A DNA stretch of 64,000 nt from contig NC_134841.1 of assembly GCF_965363235.1 (NCBI RefSeq), forward strand, positions 39,523,440 to 39,587,439, in the 5' to 3' direction. Position 1 is the stretch's first letter, and every line of letters begins with the position of its first letter. Positions 41,461 to 54,500 of the stretch are shown piece after piece. The DNA comes from Mytilus galloprovincialis. Lineage: Eukaryota > Mollusca > Bivalvia > Mytilida > Mytilidae. A model generated the notes under the pieces. It saw only the letters and a program-made list of their open reading frames with translations. It ran no database searches and was not told the DNA's origin. A program made the position numbers and the translations under genes.

Positions 41461-44400
41461 ATTTTTAGCGTGTGAGGTAAAATAGTCATAATTTAGCATA
41501 ATTTAGCAATATGCTGAATTGTTTTGTTATTCTTTGACTGCATAAACTATAATAGGGCTTTTTTTATAAACCCAAACTGCAATGCTTTATTCAAGTATGA
41601 AGTAAGATTTTGATTCTACAAATTAGAAAAAGTTTGAAATAAAATTGATTTAAGGGCCAGTTTGGTCCCAAACCAGAACTTTATTCACAATTATTAGACA
41701 GCTTGACAGATTGAGTATACAAATGATGAAGGCAGTTAGTTGACAAATAGAGGTATTTTGGACTTATGTCTTTTCAGTGAAAATTTTTCAAGGAGCATTT
41801 CAGCAGTTGAGGTAAATATTAACATATATTTTAAACTGTGAAACTGGATAACTATTAAAAACCTACAGTCAAATATGTGTGTGCCAATAGAAGAGCTATG
41901 CTGTTCTCCTTATACACTACTGAAATAAAATGTTGTTTAGGACAAAAGTAAGGCATTAATTGAAAAAGCTAGATCAGATTGAAATAGATTTAATAAATAG
42001 GTAAATTAAATTGATATCACAGACAACAATCCACAAACAGATCTTAAAAGAGTTTCTTAATAAGTTACATATAGGATCATAAATTAATCTTGAATAATTA
42101 TGTATAAAAAAAATGTATTTTCTACACGAATATTATCATAGCATTTTCTAATATTTCAGTTACAACCCTTTTATTCTGCCATATAAACCTAATTTATTCA
42201 ACTCCAATTATAAATAACCTAATTATCTTTTTTTCGTGTATCGAATTATAAAGACAATAAGCTTCAACTTTCAAATAAACTTTGACAAAAATGTAAAAAA
42301 CAAATTTGAAGCATCAAATGTTTAGTCTATTCCACTTGGGTTTAAAATTCTTAGTATCTTCTGTTTGATGTTTTAATAATTAATGTAAACAATTCATATA
42401 AATAAAATACATTCTTGCTCAAAAGAAGGTTCTCACACATCATATGAAATAGCTTTCATAGTTGTAATATTTGAAATGTAGATATCTTAAACAAGAGGAA
42501 TAGTCTTCAGACATTATTGCTATTTCACAACACAAAAGTTTTTCATCTTATACAATTTAAAATCTCCCTGCTTTAAAATATCAATATATAACAATATTAA
42601 GGGTTGGCACATTCAACATGGCTTTGGTGGGTATAAAATATATATAACGGACACAAAGATACATTGGTGGTACACATTTACAATGGACGGAAATCAATCC
42701 TACAATAAAACATGTATAAAACACACTAAAATGACTAGAAACTATAGCACTACTATGTGTAAATGTTGATAGATATTCAGTATTCTAGTACCATTAAAGA
42801 TCTATCTAAAAAAAAAACATATATGCTGAATGGCAAATAAAATTTCTCAAGTTGAAGAGATACTTAGAAAATCATGGAAAACCGTCAAAAGGCAAATAAC
42901 AGTCTACAAACAATACATAAAAATGTTTTTTTTGTGGATTTCTTCATGATATTATAAAATTTTAAATGTATGCTCCTTATTAAACATATACCATTAAAAA
43001 ATCTAAGCTGTTTTTGAGTATTTTTTAACATTTAATGGCAAGGGAATAGTTCTAACCTGTAAAAAAAATATCACCATCCCTCCTGAAATGCCCAACAGAA
43101 TTTGGACTGCAACATAAAATCTTTTCTCAAAAGTAAAGACAGTACAAAACCAAAACACCATTTGATGTGATTTCAATGTTTTAAGAATATTAAACCTGTA
43201 TCAAGTATTCTAGAAACCAAACCTTGGGGAAAACAAAAAATATAAAATGTTTTGAGAGCATAAAAACCTAATGGCCTGAACTTGAGTAAGTGAACTCAAA
43301 AGTTCAGGTTGAATGGAAATAATATTGATAAATCTTATACTGATCTTTTTAAAAAAAATTGTAACTTTCTACACTGTCTTGATGTAAATGATTCTATATA
43401 TTTCTATGTCATGGACTGTTCTTAATTATAACTGAAATGTTTTTAGCTGTTACTTAAAAATCAATAAAAGTCAAAAAATAAAAAGTAAAAACACATAAAA
43501 TACTGAACTCCGAGGAAAATTCAAAAAGGAAAGTCCAAAATTAAAAGTCAAAATCAAAAGTCCAAACACATCAAATGAATGGATAACAACTGTCATATTC
43601 CTGACTTGGTACAGGCATTTTCTAATGTAGAAAATGGTGGATTGAACCTGGTTTTATAGCTAGCTAAACCTCTCACTTATATGACAGTCGCATCAAATTC
43701 CATTACATTGTCAACTATGTGTGAACAAAACAAACAAAATTTCACAAGATAGTACATACTGATATGTTTCACTGCTGATCTGATCATTACTGAATAATAT
43801 ATTGTGAGTTTTTTAAATAAATGTCTTTCTACATATTATATAAGACAATATATTGATATTTGTATATGAATGATGGAAATGAGGAAAAGGTCACATGACC
43901 CAGGTCAGAGAGATATATTCACCTTACTATTATTTTAAAGATCAAATTGTTAGACCTCTATAAAAACCTGGTTGAATCAAGCAAACTCAATGTTGACATT
44001 AGTTAGTCTTGAAAAGGTAAAAACAAGGACAAAATATGTGATATTTGTCAGACAGATAATGTCTAGTGTCTAGCTCTTCTATTTATTTATTTTTTTTAGA
44101 TATTTAGCTTTACACAAATAATAATGGGTGTCACAGCCAAGCTAAAATAACAGTTATTTTTCTCCCATTCAGTAAATTTCATCACAGATGAGACAAAAAC
44201 AAATTTTGATTTCACACATACATCAACACAATAATCGGCAGGTTTCTTTTGTCATGGTTAACAATGAGCAAAATTCAATAAAGTATCAAATAATAAATAC
44301 AATAATCGTGATAAAATATTCAAAAAAATAATTAAAGATTTAAAGGCAGTATGTAATTTATCTGACATATTATGACCATTTTTTTTATTTTCATAATAAT

Positions 44401-45162
44401 TTAAAATCTCTATTTCTATGGTTGCCATATTCAATGTACTTTTAATTCGTATCTTTAAAATACATTATTTGAACTATGATAAGGCTTTGTTTTGCTATAC
44501 ATTTAAATAATATTTTGAAAAATTTCAAAATTATTTCTATGAATTCATTGTTAAAATAATTACTGAGTCTTATGTTTTTTCCCCCTTTTCACTTTGAAGT
44601 TTCCTGCAATATCTTATACTTAAACTGGCTTGGACATTCCAAGTATATAAAAAGGGATAAAAAATCACCTTCCACATTAAAAAAGTTAGTATTCATTAAC
44701 CTATGGGGATAAACTCATCATAGATATCATACCAGGATTAAAATTTTATAATTACGCCAGACGCATGTTTTGTCTACAAAAGACTCATCAGTGCCGCTCC
44801 AATCAAAAATGTTTAAAAGGCCAAATAAAGTACAAAGTTGAAGAGCATTGAGGACCAAAAATTCCTAAAAGTTTTGCTAAATGGAAGATACAGGAAATTT
44901 TCAAATCAAAATAAAAAATATTCTTTCAGTAATGGAATGGCGATCTCTGAATTGTAAAAAGGGAACTAAAAATTGTGAATTTTTTTTAGTAATTATAACG
45001 CATAACTGTATTTGTTAGGTTATTGATATAAAATTAGGGGTAACCCAACTATTAACAAAAAAAAGATATAAAACATTATTTTGCTACATGTTTCACTGTA
45101 GAAAAATGCATTCAAAGTAAATGAAATATACTGGTATATATGATAAACTCAATACCAATCAA
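41461..45162. other. Intergenic A/T-rich stretch downstream of gene A
   Basis: Long A/T-rich stretch, perhaps partly gene A 3' untranslated sequence. Apart from the repeat at 44757-44875 I see no open frame, RNA gene or clear repeat. Confidence 0.4.
44757..44875 (+). repeat. 'GACTCATCAGTG' dispersed repeat, copy 2
   Basis: GCCAGACGCATGTTTTGTCT, GACTCATCAGTG and TACAAAGTTGAAGAGCATTG. Pairs with 6230-6345. Confidence 0.6.
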
Positions 45163-45168
45163 TTTATT
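45163..45168 (-). terminator. Candidate poly(A) signal of gene A
   Basis: AATAAA on the minus strand about 185 nt past the stop. Several more A/T-rich hexamers follow downstream, so the real site is uncertain. Confidence 0.35.
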
Positions 45169-45351
45169 AGTTTGATGGCATACATAAATAATGTCTGCAG
45201 TATGAGATTAGAAAGACATTTTTCAAGGCTGAGAAATCTGACAAATTTATGAGTAAATGACGATCTACTTATATGTTGGAAGAGAAAAACTACTACAATA
45301 ATATCTTTGGTAAAAAGGAGAAACAATTCTCCATTAAGTATATTTGGTTGA

Positions 45352-45546
45352 CTATCCTAACTCTCTGTCCTCATGTTCATACACAGATTTCAGTACTTCT
45401 ACTGGTTTCTTTTCATTCTCCTCCAGGTATTCACCATCTTGCATTTCATGTCTGTTATAAAGCAATGTTCTAAATCCATATTCACTGAGGCCTAGGTCAG
45501 AGGATAATAGTTTCTGCCAATCAATGTTGAAATTCATTAGTGCTTC
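45352..45546 (-). CDS. Gene A last exon
   Basis: 195 nt, acceptor GTTGTTTTAG, ending in TAG. Encodes EALMNFNIDWQKLLSSDLGL through an acidic C-terminus YEHEDRELG. Confidence 0.83.
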   Translation of the reverse strand, partial: EALMNFNIDWQKLLSSDLGLSEYGFRTLLYNRHEMQDGEYLEENEKKPVEVLKSVYEHEDRELG

Positions 45547-48500
45547 CTAAAACAACACAAATTACAAATGATTTCATATAATATTCCTTCTCTCTTCACA
45601 CAAGACAGTTACATTTTAGATTTTTAACATGCAAAGATTAAAGAACTCCCATTGTCTGGTTTTTAGCTCTTCTTAATTTTTTTTTACCATTCATGTCTGA
45701 AAGTTGTACATTTGATCAGTTTCTATTTATGTATTTTACAACATTTATTTTCTGCAGTTTGATAGTAGGAGTAGGAAATACCATATAATTTGTTTGTATA
45801 ATTTGATGAATAAAGGACAAAAGTTAATTTATGCTTTGTTTAAATTATGCTAGCCAATTTTGACTTTACCATATAGATATTATTTTAAGGTGTGACATTT
45901 TTTTGCATTTATTGAACATGGCAAAAATGAGATACACATGAAAAAAACTTGCTACACAGTATTCCTTTTAATGTATTGGTATTCTATTAATACTATGAAT
46001 TCGATAAGACTGTTTTTTTCTGTACATACACACTACTGTTCATCTGTTCATTTCGAAATTAAATATTCTTGAAATAACCTGGGCTAAAAACTGCAAATAG
46101 GCTGCACATATTTTATTTGTTGAAACCCAACAAATTATAACAGAGACAACTTGATCTTAAATAAACATTTAAGAAAGTTTTACTTTACGAAAAAAATATT
46201 TTTGTTATGAACATAAACATATTGTAAAATTAATGATCAAACATTTGATAATATATTTGTTTTCAAGAAAAATATTTTCATAAAGAAACCATAATAATAT
46301 TTGCAATATTGACTTACATGATCAAATTTTCGATTTCCTATCAATTCAAATTCTAGAGTTGGATCAAATGTTGGTGTTGTAGGTGAATCAGTGGAAATGG
46401 TAAAATTCTCAGGAATGTTTAGAGTTTTAGGGAGAGCATTCTGAATGTCCAAGTGTTTCTCCAGCCACAGGAAGTTGTTAGCTATTATATTGTACAAACA
46501 TCTTAGATCTGATGCACCTGGAAAAAAACATACAATAAACTTACAAAAAAAAATATACCATGTTCTATGTTTAGCTTTTTTCTACCTTTAATATTCTTTG
46601 AGTAGCTCTTATGTAATAAATTTTAAAGTGACAGTCTACAGGTTTTATCACATATGTATAACACATTTATTGGTTCTGTATATCAGTATTATATTTTCAA
46701 GTTTGGCTTACATACTATGTAATTTCAATCAATTTTTGTCAAAAGGCATATGCTATGCGATATGGGTTTTGCTCATTTTTCAGTACATTTTTACACTTCA
46801 AAATGTGGGGTCATAAATTAACTACTTCAATGTACTTACCTATAGATGTATCTAGTATATTACTGGCACATACTGAAAACAACTGTGCTTTAAATTCATT
46901 AGTAGCTGCCTCTAACACTGACGATGATGGTATCTCAAATATCCTGTGAGGAAAAATATTCCATTTATCATTTAAGATTGATAACAAATACAAAACAAAT
47001 TTCTATTTATAACATTCATAAATATTAGTAATAAAGGATCTCTGATACTAAAATAGAGCGAATCTGAAAAGAGAATTCTCTAAGCAAAAGACAAATTCTT
47101 GTGGTTAAAACTACTTTTTTATATTCATGGTTTTTTAATGACTGCTTTTGTTTTCATACACTTTGATCTTATTAGCAAAATACATTTTCACTCTTTACTG
47201 ATTGTTTTATTTTCCATTCTTGTTAAATTCCAGTAAGAAATGCATACATGAACAAGTATCTTAGCCTTCCTTTAATAGTGAACAAGATGGCAGCCTTTAC
47301 AGTCTGAATCTCGAAGGTACACAAATATGCTTTGGTATTTTCATTGTATTGACATAGGTTGATTTTAATCATAGATGTAGTTTTGTGTTTTTAATTCTGT
47401 TGATAAATTCTATTGTCAAATTAAATGACCATCACATCTAAATGTATCAATATTAATTACTGACAAAAATATATATGCATTAAGAAAGTCCCTGCCTGTT
47501 AAGTAAGCCCAAGCAGAAACTGGTTCCTCAAGTTTCAAGGGCTAAAAAGGGGGTGGGTAATATGCAGGAGTGCATTTTATACACACCAAAAGACGGTACT
47601 TTGGATTCATTATTATTATCTAATACTTACTCAGTATTAAAGAAATTGCCAAGATATGTGACCTTCTCAAGAGCTAATTCTTTGTTTTCTTTACAGAACT
47701 TTCCTCCAAGTTTTGGGGTACTGCTACTTTTAGCTGTCAAATAAACAAGTACATATGTAAAAGAGAGGCAAAGATATCAAAGGGAATTTCAAATTCATAA
47801 TTCAAAATTAAAATGACAAAGCCATGGCAAAAAAGAAAGAGACCAAACTAAAGACTGAGCAACACAAACCCTACCAAAATCTAAATATTATTTTAGTTGC
47901 TCCAGAACAGTAAGCAGTAAACTATGTATTCCAGATTTTGAACGCCAAAATCTGACCAGATGCTCCGCAGGGCGTAGCTTTATACGACCGCAGAGGTTGA
48001 ACCCTGAACGGTTGGGGCAAGTATGGACACAACATTCAAGCTGGATTCAGCTCTAAATTTGGATTGTGATTAAATAGTTGACATAGCATAGGTTTCTGAC
48101 ACAGAATGAATGTGTTCTAATGAACTTAAATTTTTCGTTTTCTCTTAGAGCAATTCACTATGCTGTTGAATATTAATCCTCTCAAAAAAATGTTATTTAT
48201 GAAATTTCAAATGAGAAAAATTGAACCCAATTTTTTTAATCACATCCCCCTTTCCCTTATTCCAAAACTAATCTCAATTAAAATTTCTAATGGAGTTTGC
48301 CTCAATAACTACTCATTTAAATACATCATAAAATATTAAGATGTAAAAAAACTGCTTGTTATCACTGAATGGTAAAGATTATTTTAATTTATCAGTTGGT
48401 AGTAAAAAGTGAATATACATTGTATATTGTATATAACAAAGATTTAAGTTGATTCTGGACAAAGAAAGATAACTCCAATTAAAAAAAAATCTTGCTATTG

Positions 48501-51500
48501 CACAATATTTTGCAATTAGATATTTCTTGCTTACTATTCTGGACAAAGAAAGATAACTCTAATTAAAAAAAAAATTGCTATTTCACAATATTGTGCAATT
48601 AGATATTTCTTGCCATTGCGCAATACTGTGCAATTGAAAAGACTTGCTATTGCACAACACTTAATATAATAATTTTAGATCCTGATTTGGACCAACTTGA
48701 AAACTGGGCCCATAATAAAAAATCTAAGTACATTTTTGGATTCAGCATATTAAAGAACCCCAAGATTTCAATTTTTGTTGAAATCAGACTAAGTTTAATT
48801 TTGGACCCTTTGGACTTTAGTGTAGACAAATTTGAAAACAGGACCAAAAATGAAGAATCTACATACACAGTTAGATTTGGTATATCAAAGAACCCCATTT
48901 ATTCAATTTTTGATGAAATCAAACAAAGTTAAATTTTGGACCCCGATTTGGACCAACTTGAAAACTGGGCCAATAATCAAGAATCTAAGTACATTTTTAG
49001 ATTCAGCATATCAAAGAACCTAACTGATTCATTTTTTGTCAAAATCAAACTAAGTTTAATTTTGGACCCTTTGGACCTTAATGTAGACCAATTTGAAAAC
49101 GGGACCAAAAGTTAAGAATCTACATACACAGTCATGAAAGTTAGATTGGGCATATCAAAGAACCCCAATTATTCAATTTTGATGAAATCAAACAAAGTTT
49201 AATTTTGGACCCTTTGGGCCCCTTATTCTGTTGGGACCAAAACTCCCAAAATCAATACCAACCTTCCTTTTATGGTCATAAACCTTGTGTTTAAATTTCA
49301 TAGATTTCTATTTACTTATACTAATGTTATGGTGCGAAAACCAAGAAAAATGCTTATTTGGGTCCCTTTTTGGCCCCTAATTCCTAAACTGTTGGGACCT
49401 AAACTCCCAAAATCAATACCAACCTTCCTTTTGTAGTTATTAACATTGTGTTTAAATTTCATTGATTTCTATTTACTTAAACTAAAGTTATTGTGCGAAA
49501 ACCAAGAATAATGCTTATTTGGGCCCTTTTTTGGCCCCTAATTCCCAAACTGTTGAAACCAAAACTCCCAAAATCAATCCCAACCGTTCTTTTGTGGTCA
49601 TAAACCTTGTGTCAAAATTTCATAGATTTCTATTAACTTAAACTAAAGTTATACATTGTAGTGCGAAAACCAAGAAAATGCTTATTTGGGCCCTTTTTGG
49701 CCCCTAATTCCTAAAATGTTGGGACTAAAACTCCCAAAATCAATACCAACCTTCCTTTTGTGGTCATAAACCTTGTGTTAAAATTTCATAGATTTCCATT
49801 CTCTTTTACTAAAGTTAGAGTGCGAAAACTAAAAGTATTTGGACGACGACGACGACGACGCAGACGACGCAGACGACGACGACGCCAACGTGATAGCAAT
49901 ATACAACGAAAATTTTTTCAAATTTTGCAGTCGTATAACAAGATAAGGAATTACATGTATTATTCATAAAAAAAATCACATTTAAATTGTGTGATCAATG
50001 TGTTGCCAACATTCTCATTTCCTGAAATCCTTTCTTCTGAAGTTTAAAAATTGTGATTAGTAATCATATCACATATTTTTTTTAATTTTCTATAAATAAA
50101 CAGAGCAAAATACTGTAAACCAACTTAGCGCATACTTTATTTGGCGTTAATTTTCTATCCAACTTTGTGGGAATTTATTTTTGCCCTCATCTAATTTTCG
50201 TGATATAATTATAAAAGGGCAGATCCAAGTTTCACATATACTGAATGACTTTGGGTTATTTTCTTCTCACATAGTGAAAACTAGTTGGATTACAGTAAGT
50301 CCTGATATTTTCCTTCAACAGGGAATACTGAAGATCTGTAATCAATAATAATGTCCTTACTTTCATTGCACTTTTAACGGTCATGAGGTAAAAAAAAAAG
50401 TCAGGCATACAAATGATTGGCGTCTACTTTTAAAGTGGAGGGGGACCTGAAAAGGTTCCAATACAAATGCGTCCATGATCCCTTCCTCATCTGGTGGAAA
50501 AGCCATATGTTGTTCTTTTTTCAGGTAATCTTCTTAGGGACATGTAATTAAACCTCAATAATATTTGTAACTCTTATATATCCAATAAGGTTGACAAATT
50601 TGCAGTAAAAAATATTGTCTATACCTTTTGTGCTAACCAGGACATAGTAGATACATTCTGCTAATGTTGTCAGATGTTCTTCTTGACTCTCAGTTGGTGA
50701 TACTCCTGTGGTTCTTTCAATGAAATTCTTATCCATTAAAGCAGATCTCAAACACATAGCCAAAACCTAAAAAAATCAAAAAAATCTATATAAATCTTAC
50801 TAAATTATAACCCCATTTTATGACAAGAGTGCACACGCTGAAATGTCTCGCCTTCTATACTAATCATTGATATTATGTTGATAGTCTTAAGTATAAAGTT
50901 AAGCTTTATAACAACTGTCACATAAACTTAACATTAACCAAGATAACTAAACAAAGACCAATGAACCATGCCAGGCAGACATGTACAGCTAACAATGCTT
51001 CTATACAACATATATAGTTGACCTATTACTTATAGTTTAAGAAAAATAGACCAAAACACAAAAACTTAACACAGTGCAATGAACCGTGAAAATGAGGTCA
51101 CAGTCAAATAAAACCTGTGCGACTGACATAAAGATCATAAAATATCACCAAATATAGTTGACCTATAGCATATAGTATTAGATAAAAAGACATACACTCA
51201 AAAACTTTACATTGACCACTGAACCATGAAAATGAGGTCAAGGTCACATGACATCTGCCCGCTAGACATGTACACCTTACAATCATGCCATACAACAAAT
51301 ATATTAGACCTATTGTATATAGTATGAGAAAAACAGACCAAAACACAAAAATTTAACTATAACCACTGAACCATGAAAATGAGGTCAAGGTCAGATGACA
51401 CCTGCCACTTGGACATGTACACCTTACAGTCCTTCCATACACCGAATATACTAGCCCTATAGCTTATAGTATCTGAGATATGGACTTGACCACCAAAACT

Positions 51501-54500
51501 TAACCTTGTTCACTGATCCATGAAATGATGTCGAGGTCAAGTGAAAACTGTCTGACAGACATGAGGACCGTGCAAGGTACGCACATATGAAATATTGTTA
51601 TCCTATTACTTATAATAAAAGAAAATTCAACATTACAAAAAATTTGAACTTTTTTTTCAAGTGGTCACTGAACCATGAAAATGAGGTCAAGGACAATGGA
51701 CATGTGACTGACGGAAACTTTGTAACATGAGGCATCTATATACAAAGTATGAAGCATCCAGGTCTTCCACCTTCTAACATATAAAGCTTTTAAGAAGTTA
51801 GCTAACACCACCGCCGCCGTCGCCAGATCACTATCCCTATGTCGAGCTTTCTGCAACAAAAGTTGCAGGCTCGACAAAAAAACTATAAATATCCATTACA
51901 AGTTTGATGCTTGTGTGTTAGGTGGACCATGAAACTATTTTATCTGTTTTTGCTCTTCCTTTTTGATAGAGATACAACAGTTTAACTAGCCAATACATTC
52001 AAAGGACAGAAAAGGACAGGTTACAAAAGGATTGCTGAACATCAGTCTTGTGTACTTTAAACAATAATTATTAAAAAAAATACATGGTTCACCTAACAAA
52101 CAAGCAGACCATACTCTTTTACACACTCATTGTATTTCAGCCTTTTTTTCTACACCAAATTACTAATCAATCCTTTTTTGATGTTATTTTTTTTTTATGC
52201 ATTTAACATTTAGCTGACCAATGTGGTAATAAATACAATACATCTAGGCCTACCTTTAGACCACCACATAAACTCAAGTGTTGTGAAGATACCATTAGAC
52301 CAGAATTGTGATGGGTAATATAGATAAAACAAGAATGTGTTCATAGTACACAGATGCCCAACTCTTACTATCATCTTCTATGTTCAGTGGACCATGAAAT
52401 TTGGGTCCAAACTCTTATTTGGCATTAAGATTAGAAATATCATATCATTTGTATTGTCTTGGTATCAATCCTGTAATTTTGGATTTCAAACCAATAAATA
52501 TTACTTACTTACTTACTTACTTGTCATAGGGAACATGTGTACTGAGTCTTAATATGATTGGACTTCAACTTCATCAAAAACTACCTTGACCAAAATCCTT
52601 TACTTGATACAGGACAGACGGATGGACAAACGGAGGCACAAACCAAAAAAATAATGCCCCTAGGTGGGCATAAAAAAAAAATTATATTTTTAGATCAGTA
52701 TTATGGTACAATAACCCACAAGCACTTTTATGCGATGTTCCTATATTACAAGGTGATCACAGGTCCTATCTATAAACCTATCTTTCAACCAGGAATATTC
52801 AGAGTTTGGATACCATTAGCTAAGATCAATCTCTGAACTTACCTTTATACCAGCACTTTGATGTGGTGTCTTGATTCCATTAGAAGAACATCTTTCTTGG
52901 ATCATTTTCAGTAAGATACACAGAGATGTAGGTAAAACAAATATATCTTCTGTTATTTGTCCAAGAAGTAAAGTCAAACAAGTGTCTATCAACTCCTTTG
53001 TGGCTAAAACAGAGACATAACAAACAGCTGAATGTGATTCAGATCAAAGTATGCTTCCACTTGTAATAAGACATTCAGTGATCTTTCAAGGTCATTTTAT
53101 AATCATTATCATAGTAATGTTATGCTATCTGTAAAAGTTTCTTTAAAAAGGTGTAATGGATATGATGCTAAAATTTATAGAAACAAGATGATTTTTCAAA
53201 TTTACTGTTTACCAGGATGCTTTATAAAATATGTGGGAAGAACACTAAGACACTGAAAAAAGTTCACTTTGATACAATAAACTAAATTAATTGATAATAT
53301 TTCTTTGATACAAATATTTGCTTAAATACAAACAGTTTCATGAATATCTAATTCACAATTTATTTTCGGTCTATTTCTAAAAGTATATAATTTTCTGATC
53401 ATAAAATTAATTTTTCTAAAAGTTTCACATTAGTGATTTATTTTTCTTACCATCTCCTTTCTTTGGCTTTGAGGTAGTATTTGTATGGGGTTGACAGCCA
53501 CAAGGAAGATCAGCTATTACTGACATGATTGGTCGAATGTTTGGTTTTGGATGGGTCTCTGTTAAAATATGTTCTAACAATGGCTGTAAGACTCTGTAAC
53601 GAAAAACATAAAATATAACATAAGCTAACTCGATTGTTGTTCACTAAACTAGTATCAGATGGGTCTCTTATAAATTATAATTTTGTATTGGGTGATTGTA
53701 ATGCATTTTATGCTACAACAGCATTACATTTATCATAAGCAATTGAATTGCTTGCCGAATAGGAAACCAGATGTAGTTTCATCTCTAACTTGTTGATGAA
53801 TAAATATAAACTGATCAAGCAATAAGGAAGCAGGCTTCAGGTTTAGCTTACCAATATTTAATATTTTTTTTATATAATCAGTAAAGTGAAGATAATAAAA
53901 TTGAGAAAGGAAATGGTGAATATGTCAAAGCGACAACCACCCGACCATAGAGCAAACAACAGCCGAAGGCAACCAATGGGTCTTCAATGTAGCGAGAATT
54001 CCCGCACCCGTAGGTGTCCTTCAGCTGGCCCCTAAAATATGCATAATAGTACAGTGATAATGGACGTCATACTAAACTCCGAATTATACACAAGAAACTA
54101 AAATTTAAAATCATACAAGACTAACAAAGGCCAGAGGCTCCTGACTTGGGACAGGCGCAAAATTGCGGCGGGGTTAAACATGTTTATGAGATCTCAACCC
54201 TCCCCCTATACCTCTAGCCAATGTAGAAAAGTAAAAGAATAACAATACGCACATTAAAATTCAGTTCAAGAGAAGTCCGAGTCTGATGTCAAAAGATGTA
54301 ACAAAAGAAAATAAATAAAATGACAATAATACATAAATAACAACAGACTACTAGCAGTTAACTGACATGCCAGCTCCAGACCTCAATTAAACTGATTGAA
54401 AGATTATGTCTTCATCATATGAATATCAGGTACAATCCCTCCCGTTAGGGGTTTAGTATCATACTATCATAAAATATATGAGAAGAACATAACCCGTGTC

